64,000 bases of DNA, from assembly GCF_003569915.1 (NCBI RefSeq), contig NZ_KZ984442.1, positions 124,001 to 188,000 on the forward strand. Direction: 5' to 3'. Shown here piece after piece: positions 52,495 to 60,923 of this stretch. The position numbers were made by a program, and so were the translations under genes. Numbering within the stretch: the first letter of the stretch is position 1; every line of letters starts with the position of its first letter. The notes beneath the pieces were generated by a model, which did not search any database, was not told the DNA's origin, and was given only the letters and a program-made list of their open reading frames with translations. Source of the stretch: Comamonas testosteroni (GTDB taxonomy: Bacteria; Pseudomonadota; Gammaproteobacteria; Burkholderiales; Burkholderiaceae_C).

Positions 52495-54828
52495 ATGTCT
52501 AAGCGCACCCTTGAATTTCAGGAACAAGCTGGTGTAGTCCCTTCACCGGGCCTGCAGGCCGCGCCTGTGCTGGATTTGATGTGTTCCCATCTGGTGCTGG
52601 CCCTGGCCACCAAGCAGGGTTCCAAGTTCAATGTGCGTCGTGACATCAACGGCTTGATGGCGCTTTCGGGCCGTCACCTGGTGTGGCCTGACGCCGTACT
52701 GGCCCGCATTCGGGGGTTTCTCGCACGCCGCTGCAAGGACAACGAGGGCTGGCGCGGGCACGAACAGCTGCCCAACGCCGAGTTTCTGGAGCGCCATGGC
52801 GTCTGGCGTGGCCCCTATGAAGAAGGCACGCTGTTCTACTACCTGGACGAATACGCCAAGGACGCGCCCAAAGACCTGCTGACCCTGCTGACCAGCACCG
52901 CCCAGTGGCTGAGCCATGCGCTGAAAAAGCAATCCACCTTGGTGGAAAAGAATATCGACTCCCTCGCCAACCTGCTGCAGCTGAACAGGGCCGAGCGCGC
53001 CTTGCTGCTTTATGGGACTCTGGCCCGTTATCAGCGTGACCTGCGCAGCGTGCTGGTGGAATTCAAAGTCAACAACGCCCCCGAAGCCTATGCCGCCATC
53101 GCGGAACTGGCCGGGGTGCCCGCCGCTGAAGTAGCAGAAGCCCTGCGCGCCGGCGGCCGCCTGGAGCGCATTGGCCTGGTGGAAAACCTGCTGTCCGAGC
53201 AAAGCATTACCGATCTGGCCGACCTGATGAAGGTCAGCGAAAAACTGCCCCCCGTGCTGATGCGCGAGTACCGCGACCGTTCCGAGCTGATGGCCGAGTT
53301 CACACGCCCTGCCGCACCCAGCCAGCTTCAGGCCAGCGACTTTGAATTTGTGGGCGACGACGTGCAAGTGCTGGTCAATCTGCTTGGCAAGGCCATGAAA
53401 ACCAGGGCCGCAGGCGTGAACGTGCTGGTCTACGGCCCGCCCGGCACCGGCAAGACCGAGCTGGCCAAGGTGGTGGCCCGCGAAGCGGGTCTGGACTTGT
53501 TTGAGGTGGAATACGCTGACCGCGATGGCAACAGCCTCTCGGGCCGCGACCGATATCGCTCGCTGCAAATTGCGCAGGTGTTCTTGAAGGGCGCCGACGC
53601 CGCAGCCATGCTGTTTGACGAGGTGGAGGACGTATTTCCCCCCATCAGTGTCGATGCGGCAGGACTGCTGGCGCGTGCCGAACAGCAGGTATCGAGCGGT
53701 GGCAGCCGCTCTGTCAACGGCAAGGCATGGGTGAACCAGATTCTGGAATCCAACCCCGTACCGACCCTGTGGGTGACCAACCGCATCGAGCAGATCGACC
53801 CGGCTTTCCGCCGCCGCTTTGCCTACCATCTGGAGCTGAAATCGCCGCCCCCTGGTGCGCGTGAACAACTCGTGCGCAAGACGCTGGAAGGCGTGGCCGT
53901 GAGCGAGGCCTTTGTCGCCAAGCTCACTGAACGCAGCGGCCTCACGCCCGCGCAAATCCGCACCGCCGTACGCTTTGCCGACCTGGCGCACGCAGGCCCC
54001 GAAGCGGGCGGAGAAGCGTTTGAAGCGCTGATCGAGCGCCAGCTGAAACACTCCGACGCTGCCTTGGGCCACAAACCAGATACCACCGGCAAAAAAGGCC
54101 GCCATCAGGTCACCACCTATGACCTCAGCATGCTGAATGTTGAAACCCGCTTCGAGATTCCACGCATTGTGGATGCGCTGAAAGCCCGTGGCCACGGCGC
54201 GCTGTGCTTTTACGGCGCGCCCGGCACCGGCAAGACCGCTTTGGGCGAATACATTGCCGAGCACCTGGGCAAGCGGCTCATCGTCAAGCAGGCCAGCGGT
54301 CTAGTGAGCAAGTTCGTGGGTGAAACCGAGCAGAACATGGCCGCCATGTTTGCCGAAGCTGCGCAGGAAAAAGCGGTGCTGCTGCTGGACGAGGCTGACA
54401 GCTTTCTGATGGACCGGCGCGGCGCGCAGCGCAGCTATGAGGTGACTGAAGTCAACGAGATGCTGCAGCAAATGGAGCGCCACGATGGCGTGTTCATCTG
54501 CACCACCAACCTGCTCGACCGCATCGACCAGGCTGCGCTGCGCCGCTTCACCTTCAAGATCAAGTTCATGCCACTGACAGCAGAGCAGCGCGAGAGGATG
54601 TTCATCACCGAGGCACTGGCGGGCGACGCGCAGCAGCTCACACCCGAAATCAGCCGCCGTCTGGCCAAGCTGACGCAGCTGGCACCCGGCGATTTTGCGG
54701 CGGTAAAGCGGCAGTGCGACATTCTGGCTGCCGAGATCTCGGTGGAAGAATTCATGGAACAGCTGGAGGCCGAGCACCGCATCAAGCCCGACGTGCGCGA
54801 GCAGAAGTCGATGGGGTTTGTGCAGTGA
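52495..54828 (+). CDS. Tandem AAA+ ATPase of unknown function
   Basis: 777 residues with an uncharacterised alpha-helical N-terminal region (1-280) and two AAA+ modules. Module 1: Walker A GPPGTGKT (314-321), Walker B AMLFDEVEDVF, sensor-like TNRIEQIDPAFRRRF. Module 2: Walker A GAPGTGKT (574-581), Walker B LLLDEADSF, TNLLDRIDQAALRRF with Arg-finger residues. Both look catalytically complete. Layout resembles Cdc48/p97, but the N-domain and the sequences differ, and it is not ClpB, FtsH or Lon. No partner gene is adjacent. GGGG lies ten bases before the ATG. Orphan remodelling ATPase is the best I can say. Confidence 0.88.
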   Translation: MSKRTLEFQEQAGVVPSPGLQAAPVLDLMCSHLVLALATKQGSKFNVRRDINGLMALSGRHLVWPDAVLARIRGFLARRCKDNEGWRGHEQLPNAEFLERHGVWRGPYEEGTLFYYLDEYAKDAPKDLLTLLTSTAQWLSHALKKQSTLVEKNIDSLANLLQLNRAERALLLYGTLARYQRDLRSVLVEFKVNNAPEAYAAIAELAGVPAAEVAEALRAGGRLERIGLVENLLSEQSITDLADLMKVSEKLPPVLMREYRDRSELMAEFTRPAAPSQLQASDFEFVGDDVQVLVNLLGKAMKTRAAGVNVLVYGPPGTGKTELAKVVAREAGLDLFEVEYADRDGNSLSGRDRYRSLQIAQVFLKGADAAAMLFDEVEDVFPPISVDAAGLLARAEQQVSSGGSRSVNGKAWVNQILESNPVPTLWVTNRIEQIDPAFRRRFAYHLELKSPPPGAREQLVRKTLEGVAVSEAFVAKLTERSGLTPAQIRTAVRFADLAHAGPEAGGEAFEALIERQLKHSDAALGHKPDTTGKKGRHQVTTYDLSMLNVETRFEIPRIVDALKARGHGALCFYGAPGTGKTALGEYIAEHLGKRLIVKQASGLVSKFVGETEQNMAAMFAEAAQEKAVLLLDEADSFLMDRRGAQRSYEVTEVNEMLQQMERHDGVFICTTNLLDRIDQAALRRFTFKIKFMPLTAEQRERMFITEALAGDAQQLTPEISRRLAKLTQLAPGDFAAVKRQCDILAAEISVEEFMEQLEAEHRIKPDVREQKSMGFVQ

Positions 54829-54905
54829 TTGGCACGGATGGGCAGAGGCGGGCCGCATAGTCTCCCCGGCTGTTGCGCACCCATGGCGCGCCAGTCGCTC
54901 TTTTT

Positions 54906-55630
54906 TTAGTAGCAATCATCCAGTCGGATGCGCTCTTGCACGCTATGCATCAACAACTGCGCCAGTTTCTGCACCGGCGCTTGCTGGCCTTTGCTGCACA
55001 GATACAAATGCATGGAAGGCAGCGCAGGCAAGGCAGCTGCCTCTGCGCCTTCCAGCGCCAGCACATGAGCTGGCAAGCCCAGCCCCGCCGACACCGCAGC
55101 CCAAAGCGCCGCCAAACTGGGGCTTGAAAAAGCAGGCCGCCAACTAACCCCGGCACGGCCCAGAATCTGCGGCAACAGCGCGCTCAAAGGGCAAGGTTTG
55201 CTCAGCAGAACTAGCGGCAATGCGGGGTTGGTGTCTTCTGCTGCCTCTGGCCACCACGGCAGGCTGTCACGCATCAGGGGCAGACCCGCTGGCGCAATCC
55301 AGCGCAGCGGCAAATGCGCCAACTCGACGCACGGCTCCAATGGGGTGATATGGCCGACATCCCCCAGCAAGGTCAAATCCAGCAACCCGGCTTCGTAGGC
55401 CTGCACCAGCTCGGCGCTTTTGCCCGACTGCACCTGCACCGGCAGGCGCGGGTGGGCGCGTGCAAAGCGGCCCAGCACCGTGGGCAGCACGGATTCGCCC
55501 AGATCCTCCGGCAAGCCCAGCCGCACCAGGCCTTCAAGCTGGCTGGCGCGCACAGCCGCCACCGCCTCGTCGTTCAGCTCCAGCAGCAGGCGGGCATAGG
55601 TCAGCATGGTCTGCCCTGCTGGCGGCTGTC
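54906..55630 (-). pseudogene. LysR-family regulator lacking its DNA-binding domain
   Basis: Only the C-terminal part of a LysR protein remains. It begins in the middle of the linker helix (PPAGQTMLTYARLLLELNDEAVAAVRASQLEGLVRLGLPEDLGESVLPTVL) and continues through the effector domain to the stop. The HTH (about 60 residues) is missing; upstream codons in frame are the antisense of an MFS remnant. The break at about 55620-55630 coincides with the start of that MFS remnant, so one deletion removed both 5' ends. Confidence 0.82.
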
Positions 55631-56203
55631 TGCGCCCTCGGTCTGCTGCTGTGCGCGCTATGGATTTATGACCCACAGTCCATACACATCAAGGGCTTGA
55701 GCGGTAAAACAGCCTCAAAAAAATCATTCCGCCTTGCGCAGCCGCGTCGTCTGGCAACTGTGCCTGGGCATTGGCCTGCTGTGCGTGCCGCAGTTTGCCG
55801 TGCTGCAGTTCGGCAGCGTGTTTCAGCATGATTGGGATTGCTGGGCACGGCTGCAATTGCCGCCACCATGGCTACGCTGCAAGTCAGCGCCATGGTGCTG
55901 CGCATCTGGAGCGGGCACTGGACAGATAAACGAAGCAATCGCCACGGCTATCTGGGCGCCTGTGTGCTGATCAGCAGCTTGCTGTTTGCTCTGCTGGCTG
56001 CGGCCGGCGCAGGCCATGCTGCGGGCTGGGCGCTGGGACCGTGCAATACCCTGGTGTTTGCCGCCAACTTTCTGACACCACAAGCGGTGGCGAGCCTATT
56101 GCTGCTCCAGTCCTGGGCAGCGGTCTGGCTGGCAGCCAGTGGTCTGTGTCTGCTTACCTGGCCAATGCTGGCACGCAGACCGGCACTTCCATCAACTCCA
56201 TGA
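55604..56203 (+). pseudogene. MFS transporter remnant, truncated, frameshifted and internally deleted
   Basis: Pieces of one MFS gene in different frames: LAAVCALGLLLCALWIYDPQ (end of the first half), LRSRVVWQLCLGIGLLCVPQFAVLQF (TM7) from about 55735, then a shift near 55828 into GLLGTAAIAATMATLQVSAMVLRIWSGHWTDKR and on to WALGPCNTLVFAANFLTPQAVASLLLLQSW and the C-terminus. About six N-terminal helices are gone, and the helix 9-11 region seems shortened at GHAAGWALG. Divergent partner of the truncated LysR gene. Confidence 0.78.
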
Positions 56204-56398
56204 GGAAAGCAACTGCTCTGCGTGTCCTTTTTTGCCCTCTTTTCGGCCCTCTACCACCGCGTTTGTCCACCCGCTTTGCCGTTATCGGAAAAGCGCACGA
56301 AACCGTTCCCGAATCTCTGGTGGGTTGAGCAGGATCAATCATTTCTCAGCGCATTTGGATACTCTGAAGTTAATAAAACAATCAAACAAGGGATCACG

Positions 56399-56977
56399 AT
56401 GAAGAACGCACTTGACTTCAATACTTCCAAGGAAAAGCTCTGGATCAGCTCTTTTGCAGGCTTTTACAACGAATTTGCCCAACCCATCGGCTGGCTGTTG
56501 CTGAGGCTGCTTCTGGGTGGCTGGCTGCTGATCGAAGGCTGGCCCAAGCTCATGAATCCCATGGGCCAGGTCGCTTTCGTCGAGATGATTGGCTTCCATC
56601 CGGGCTGGTTTTTCTCTCCCTTGCTTGCCGTCATGCAGGTCGTGGGAGGCATCTGCCTGGTGCTGGGCTTGCTTACCCGCCCAATGGCGCTGGCCAATGC
56701 AGTGATGTTGATGGTCACCGTGTGGTTCCACTTTCACTTCCCATACGACGCCACCCATCTGCTGACCAGCGCGGGCATTGAAGCCGTGAAGTCCCATGCG
56801 GAATACATCACGCCCAATGGCGCCAAGCGCCTGTTCGATGGCGGCGCTGCCACGCTGGAGTTGCTGCAGCACAAGGCAATTCAGCTCTCCAGCATCTGGG
56901 CCGCTGGCTGCCTGTTCTTTGCCGCTTTTGGCGGAGGCCTCTTGTCCGTGGACCGCCTGCTGCGCAAGGAATTCTGA
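56399..56977 (+). CDS. DoxX-family membrane protein
   Basis: 192 residues with four membrane helices: PIGWLLLRLLLGGWLLIEGWPKLMNP (the DoxX G-W-x-K start), PLLAVMQVVGGICLVLGLLTRPMALANAVMLMVTVWFHFHF and a last helix IWAAGCLFFAAFGGGLLSVDRLL. An insert of about 45 residues between helices 3 and 4 is hydrophilic. DoxX relatives range from quinone-linked oxidoreductase subunits to redox partners; function unknown. AAGGGATC before the ATG at 56399. Its end faces repeat copy 11. Confidence 0.82.
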   Translation: MKNALDFNTSKEKLWISSFAGFYNEFAQPIGWLLLRLLLGGWLLIEGWPKLMNPMGQVAFVEMIGFHPGWFFSPLLAVMQVVGGICLVLGLLTRPMALANAVMLMVTVWFHFHFPYDATHLLTSAGIEAVKSHAEYITPNGAKRLFDGGAATLELLQHKAIQLSSIWAAGCLFFAAFGGGLLSVDRLLRKEF

Positions 56978-57046
56978 GTCTTTACCCACTGGGCCTGTCC
57001 TGTCACTGCACCCGCGCATAGAGTGGCAGGTCCAGCCATAAAAAAT

Positions 57047-57105
57047 TCAACAAATATAGCTTCAAGCCTATATAAAACATAGACTTGAAGCTATATTTTT
57101 GGAAG
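57047..57105. repeat. AT-rich dispersed repeat, copy 11, full dyad
   Basis: Best dyad of the family: ATATAGCTTCAAG, then CCTATATAAAACATAGA, then CTTGAAGCTATAT and TTTTT. The 13-base arms are perfect and the right end has a T run. Between convergent genes, so it could stop transcription of the DoxX gene. Confidence 0.85.
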
Positions 57106-57150
57106 CAACTTTATTGAAAAAAACCCGCCAGTTCAGGGGCTGCAGCTCTT

Positions 57151-58056
57151 TCAGATCAGCGTACAGCTTTTGGCGATGGCCAGAAACGCCCGCACTGCGG
57201 GTGAGTTTTCGCGCTCGCGGTACGCCAGCGCCATGTGCACTTTTTCCTGGAAGTCGCGCAGCGGCCTGAAGATCACGCCCGGCTGATGGATTCGCTGGTT
57301 GGACTCTGGCAGCACCACCAGCCCATAGCCCGCCGCCGCCAGGCTGGTGGCCGTCACAAAGTCATTGACGCGATAGGCCTCTCGCGCGGAAAAGCCCGCC
57401 GCATCGGCCAGCCGGGCCAGCACTTCGGCAAAGCCTTCGCTTTCATTGATGAACTGCGGCGCAATAAAGGTCTGGCCGCGCAGATCGGCCACGCTCACCG
57501 TGTCGTGGCGCGCCAGCGGGTGGCTCTCGGCCATGGCGACCATAAAGGGCTCGCTGTGAACGATGACGGCCTTCACCCCCTCGGGGTAGCGGCGGCGCGG
57601 GCGCAGCAGGCCGACATCGACCTCCCCCTGCTGCAGCGCCTGCAGCTGGCGCGGGGTCTCCATGGCAAACACCTGCATATGCACCTGCTCATGCCCGGGG
57701 CGGAACTGCGTGAGCATGCGCGCCAGCACGCCCGACGTGATGGACGAGGAGATATAGCCCAGCCGTACATGGCCGCTCATGCCCTGCGCGGCCAGCAAAC
57801 CGATCTGCTGCGCGCGCTCCATATGGCGTAGCACCGCCAGCGCTTCTTCGTACAGCAACTCGCCCGCATCGGTCAGCGTGATGGGCTTGCGCTTGTTGCG
57901 CTGCAATAACCGCACCCCCAATTGCCGCTCCAGTTGCTGAATCTGCACGCTGACGGCGGACTGGGCAATGCCGAGCCGGTCTGCTGCGCGGGAAAAGTGC
58001 AGCTCTTGGGCCACGGCCACAAAGTGCTCCAGTTGTCGGTAGCTGAGCATGAGCAT
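57151..58056 (-). CDS. LysR-family regulator, divergent from glaH
   Basis: 301 residues. HTH at residues 5-62 (YRQLEHFVAVAQELHFSRAADRLGIAQSAVSVQIQQLERQLGVRLLQRNKRKPITLTDAGELLYEEA), effector domain from about 90 (GHVRLGYISSSITSGVLARMLTQFRPGHEQVHMQVFAMETPRQLQAL). Probably controls the divergent glaH-FMN dehydrogenase pair in place of the GntR-type CsiR of E. coli. The 117-base gap is AT-rich and holds AATTAATT at about 58072. Ligand guess: glutarate or L-2-hydroxyglutarate (inference). Confidence 0.9.
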   Translation of the reverse strand: MLMLSYRQLEHFVAVAQELHFSRAADRLGIAQSAVSVQIQQLERQLGVRLLQRNKRKPITLTDAGELLYEEALAVLRHMERAQQIGLLAAQGMSGHVRLGYISSSITSGVLARMLTQFRPGHEQVHMQVFAMETPRQLQALQQGEVDVGLLRPRRRYPEGVKAVIVHSEPFMVAMAESHPLARHDTVSVADLRGQTFIAPQFINESEGFAEVLARLADAAGFSAREAYRVNDFVTATSLAAAGYGLVVLPESNQRIHQPGVIFRPLRDFQEKVHMALAYRERENSPAVRAFLAIAKSCTLI

Positions 58057-58173
58057 GCCTTTTTTAATCTGAATTAATTATCAAAAAATCAATTTCTCCC
58101 CATAGATCGTATCAAACAACCGCGGTTCAATCGCAGCATTCCCGATTCAGAAAAAACAGCCCGAGACCGCACC

Positions 58174-59097
58174 ATGAACGCGACCACACCCGCCCAACTC
58201 CTGCAGCAAGCCAGCTTTGAGATCACCGCTCACCCCGAACACCCCCGTTTGCTAAAGCTGCGCCTGAACCCCGATGCGCTGGCCGCCTTTCTGGCTGATG
58301 TGCAGAGCATCGACGTGCAGAACCTGGAGTACGTGCCCTTCATGCGCTTTCATCTGGCCCGCCGCCTGATGGCACATCTGGGCGAGGACTTTGGTCAGAC
58401 GCTGGTGCGCATCATCAAAGACCGCAAGCACGGCGGCTTTGTGCTGGGCCTGGAAGGCGTGAGCCAGGACAGTGATGACTTCGTGAAGTTCGGCACCGCC
58501 ATCGGCCATATCCTGGGCCCGGCCAACCACGACTCCATGTCCAACAAGTACTACGCGCGCTTTCTGGTCAAGCACACGGATGCCAGCGACTCCTATCTGC
58601 GCCAGGCCTATCGCCTCTTCACCATGCACACCGACGGCACCTTTGTGACCGAAGCCACGGACTGGTTGCTGATGATGAAGTTCAGCGAAGAAAACGCCAT
58701 GGGCGGCGAATCGCGCTTTTTGCATCTGGACGACTGGAGCGAACTCAACGGCTTTGTACAGGACCCGCTGGGTGCCAAGCCCTTGCTGTACAAGGCGCCC
58801 GGCTCCAAGAATGTGAACGAGCGCGTGGAACGCCCCGTGTTCTTCCACGGCGAGTTTGGCCTGTCGATTTCGTTCATCGACCAGTTTGTGCAACCGGCCA
58901 ACGGCGCGGAAGCGGCTTATCTGCAAGCGCTGTCGGAGTCCATGGAAGCCTCGCCCGGCACCCGCACGGTGAGCCTGCCTGCCGGTGATCTGGTCGTGCT
59001 CAACAACTACTTCTACGTGCATGGCCGCGCGCCGTTTGAGCGCAACGAGCAGCTGCACCGCGAGCTGATGCGCCAGCGCGGCACGTTCGCGCAGTAA
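58174..59097 (+). CDS. glaH: Glutarate 2-hydroxylase (CsiD/GlaH type)
   Basis: 307 residues. Fe(II)/2-oxoglutarate dioxygenase that turns glutarate to L-2-hydroxyglutarate. Alignment in my reading with E. coli GlaH is good throughout: LLKLRL, ALAAFLADVQSIDVQNLEYVPFMRF, YYARFLVKHTDASDSYLRQAYR, iron ligands H152 and D154 (MHTDGTFV), LMMKFSEENAMGGESRFLHLDDW, SFIDQFVQP, distal His H283 in YVHGRAPFER and RELMRQRG for 2-oxoglutarate. Twenty-seven bases ahead of an FMN dehydrogenase gene. Confidence 0.93.
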   Translation: MNATTPAQLLQQASFEITAHPEHPRLLKLRLNPDALAAFLADVQSIDVQNLEYVPFMRFHLARRLMAHLGEDFGQTLVRIIKDRKHGGFVLGLEGVSQDSDDFVKFGTAIGHILGPANHDSMSNKYYARFLVKHTDASDSYLRQAYRLFTMHTDGTFVTEATDWLLMMKFSEENAMGGESRFLHLDDWSELNGFVQDPLGAKPLLYKAPGSKNVNERVERPVFFHGEFGLSISFIDQFVQPANGAEAAYLQALSESMEASPGTRTVSLPAGDLVVLNNYFYVHGRAPFERNEQLHRELMRQRGTFAQ

Positions 59098-59123
59098 TTT
59101 GGGCTTCACCGGAATCGTTCATC

Positions 59124-60359
59124 ATGGCTTCGTCACAAGCACTTTCCGCCGCAGCAGCCCCGGCATCTCAAGCGGCCTATGGCCAGCGCGCAGGTCTGCC
59201 CCGTCATCTGCAGAAGATTTTGTCGTTGCACGACTTTGAGCTGGCCGCCCAAAAGCATCTGCCCCGCCCACTGTTTGGCTATATCTCTGGCGCGGCGGAA
59301 GATTGCGTCTCGCTGCAAGGCAACCGCGCAAGCTTCAGCCAATATGGTTTCAGCACCAAGGTGATGGTGGACGTCTCTAGGCGCAGCCAGAAGACCGAGC
59401 TGTTTGGCCAGACCTGGGACTCGCCATTTGGCGTGGCCCCCGTGGGTATCAGCGCCATCTCTGCCTATCGCGGTGATCTGGTGCTGGCACGCACGGCAGC
59501 CAGCGAAGGCATTCCCGCCATCATGAGCGGCACCTCGCTGATTCCCATGGAAGAAGTTGCCAAGGCTGCACCCGGCACCTGGTTCCAGGCTTATCTGCCG
59601 GGCGACACCAGCCGCATTGACGGCCTGATCGATCGCATTGACGCAGCGGGCTTTGGCACGCTGGTCATCACCGTGGATATTCCCGTCTGGGCCAACCGCG
59701 AGAACAATGTGCGCACGGGTTTTTCGATGCCGCTGCGCCCCTCGCTGCGCCTGGCCATGGACGGACTGATGCGCCCGCGCTGGATGACGGGCACGCTGCT
59801 GCGCACCCTCATCCAGCATGGCATGCCGCATTTTGAAAACTCGTTTGCCACGCGTGGCGCGCCGCTCCTGTCGGGCACCGCCATCCGCGACACCACGGGC
59901 CGCGACCATCTGAACTGGCAGCACATCGAGCGCATTCGCCAGCGCTGGAACGGCAATCTGGTCATCAAAGGCATCCTGAACGAAGCCGACGCGGTGATGG
60001 CCACCGATATTGGTGCGCAAGGCATCATCGTCTCCAACCATGGTGGGCGTCAGCTCGATGGCGCAGTCGCTCCACTCGATATGCTGCCGCGCGTGGTTGA
60101 CCGCGTGGGTCACCGCACAGCCGTGATGATGGACAGCGGCATACGCCGTGGCAGCGATGTGCTCAAGGCCGTAGCGCTGGGCGCCCGCATGGTGTTTCTG
60201 GGTCGCCCATTCATGTACGCCGCCGCCGTGGGCGGCGAGCAAGGTGTGAGCCACGCCATCACGCTGCTGCGCGACGAGGTGGATCGCAATATGGCCATGC
60301 TGGGCGCAAACTCCATCGCAGAAGTTACGGCGGATTGCCTGATGGCGACACGTGACTGA
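59124..60359 (+). CDS. FMN-dependent alpha-hydroxy acid dehydrogenase, LldD-like
   Basis: 411-residue FMN barrel enzyme. Catalytic His H306 in IIVSNHGGRQLDGAVAPLDMLP; RGSDVLKAVALGARMVFLGRPFMYA; other blocks ISGAAEDCVSLQGNRASF, FGVAPVGISAI and KGILNEADA are standard. Oxidises an L-2-hydroxy acid, passing electrons to quinone or oxygen. Next to glaH (27 bases), so L-2-hydroxyglutarate is the natural candidate, replacing the FAD enzyme LhgO; lactate is the alternative. Inference from context. Confidence 0.9.
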   Translation: MASSQALSAAAAPASQAAYGQRAGLPRHLQKILSLHDFELAAQKHLPRPLFGYISGAAEDCVSLQGNRASFSQYGFSTKVMVDVSRRSQKTELFGQTWDSPFGVAPVGISAISAYRGDLVLARTAASEGIPAIMSGTSLIPMEEVAKAAPGTWFQAYLPGDTSRIDGLIDRIDAAGFGTLVITVDIPVWANRENNVRTGFSMPLRPSLRLAMDGLMRPRWMTGTLLRTLIQHGMPHFENSFATRGAPLLSGTAIRDTTGRDHLNWQHIERIRQRWNGNLVIKGILNEADAVMATDIGAQGIIVSNHGGRQLDGAVAPLDMLPRVVDRVGHRTAVMMDSGIRRGSDVLKAVALGARMVFLGRPFMYAAAVGGEQGVSHAITLLRDEVDRNMAMLGANSIAEVTADCLMATRD

Positions 60360-60410
60360 ATAGACCTGCCTCTAAGATAGGACGCTTCCATAACAACAAA
60401 GGAGAGCGTC

Positions 60411-60923
60411 ATGCCCATGTTTGTAGATCACTCGCCTCCCGGCGAATGCATTTTCTGCAAGCTCGTCAAGGGGGAGATTCCATCAGCCAAGGTCTATGAG
60501 GACGACCTGACCATTGCCTTCATGGACATCGGCCAGGCCACCGAAGGCCATGTGCTGGTGGCCAGCAAACGCCATGCGGTCAATCTGCTGGAGCTGACTC
60601 AGGAAGAAGCCGGTGCCGTGATGCAGACCGCGCAGCGCGTGGCTGAGGCGGTCAAGCAGGCCTTTGATCCCGACGGTATCAATATCTTCCAGGCCAATGG
60701 CGCGCCTGCTGGGCAGACGGTGTTTCACTTTCACCTGCATGTGCTGCCGCGTTATGAAGGTGACGGGCTTTCAGTGGCCTGGAAACGCGTCGAGCCAGGC
60801 CCTGTAGTGCTGCAGGAGCTGGCTCAACGTTTACGCAAAGAGCTTGGCGCTACTGAAAAAGTAGAGCCTCCAGCTCATCAGCACGGGAAGCCGTCATATC
60901 CAGAATGCAGCGGCTTCCTGTGA
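60411..60923 (+). CDS. HIT-family protein (Hint/Ap4A-hydrolase-like) with C-terminal extension
   Basis: 170 residues. HIT motif HFHLHVLPR (H106, H108, H110), N-terminal CIFCKLVKGEIPSAKVYEDD. Nucleotide phosphate or phosphoramidate hydrolase. AAAGGAGAG before the ATG. The body ends at about residue 146 (LAQRLRKELGA); the last 24 residues (KVEPPAHQHG onward) are encoded over the antisense of the DUF1311 gene and look unlike the family, so the original stop may have been lost. Confidence 0.88.
   Translation: MPMFVDHSPPGECIFCKLVKGEIPSAKVYEDDLTIAFMDIGQATEGHVLVASKRHAVNLLELTQEEAGAVMQTAQRVAEAVKQAFDPDGINIFQANGAPAGQTVFHFHLHVLPRYEGDGLSVAWKRVEPGPVVLQELAQRLRKELGATEKVEPPAHQHGKPSYPECSGFL

Noticed and set aside
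52543..54264. 573-codon open frame on the minus strand
   Set aside because: Opposite the tandem AAA+ gene; no recognisable protein.
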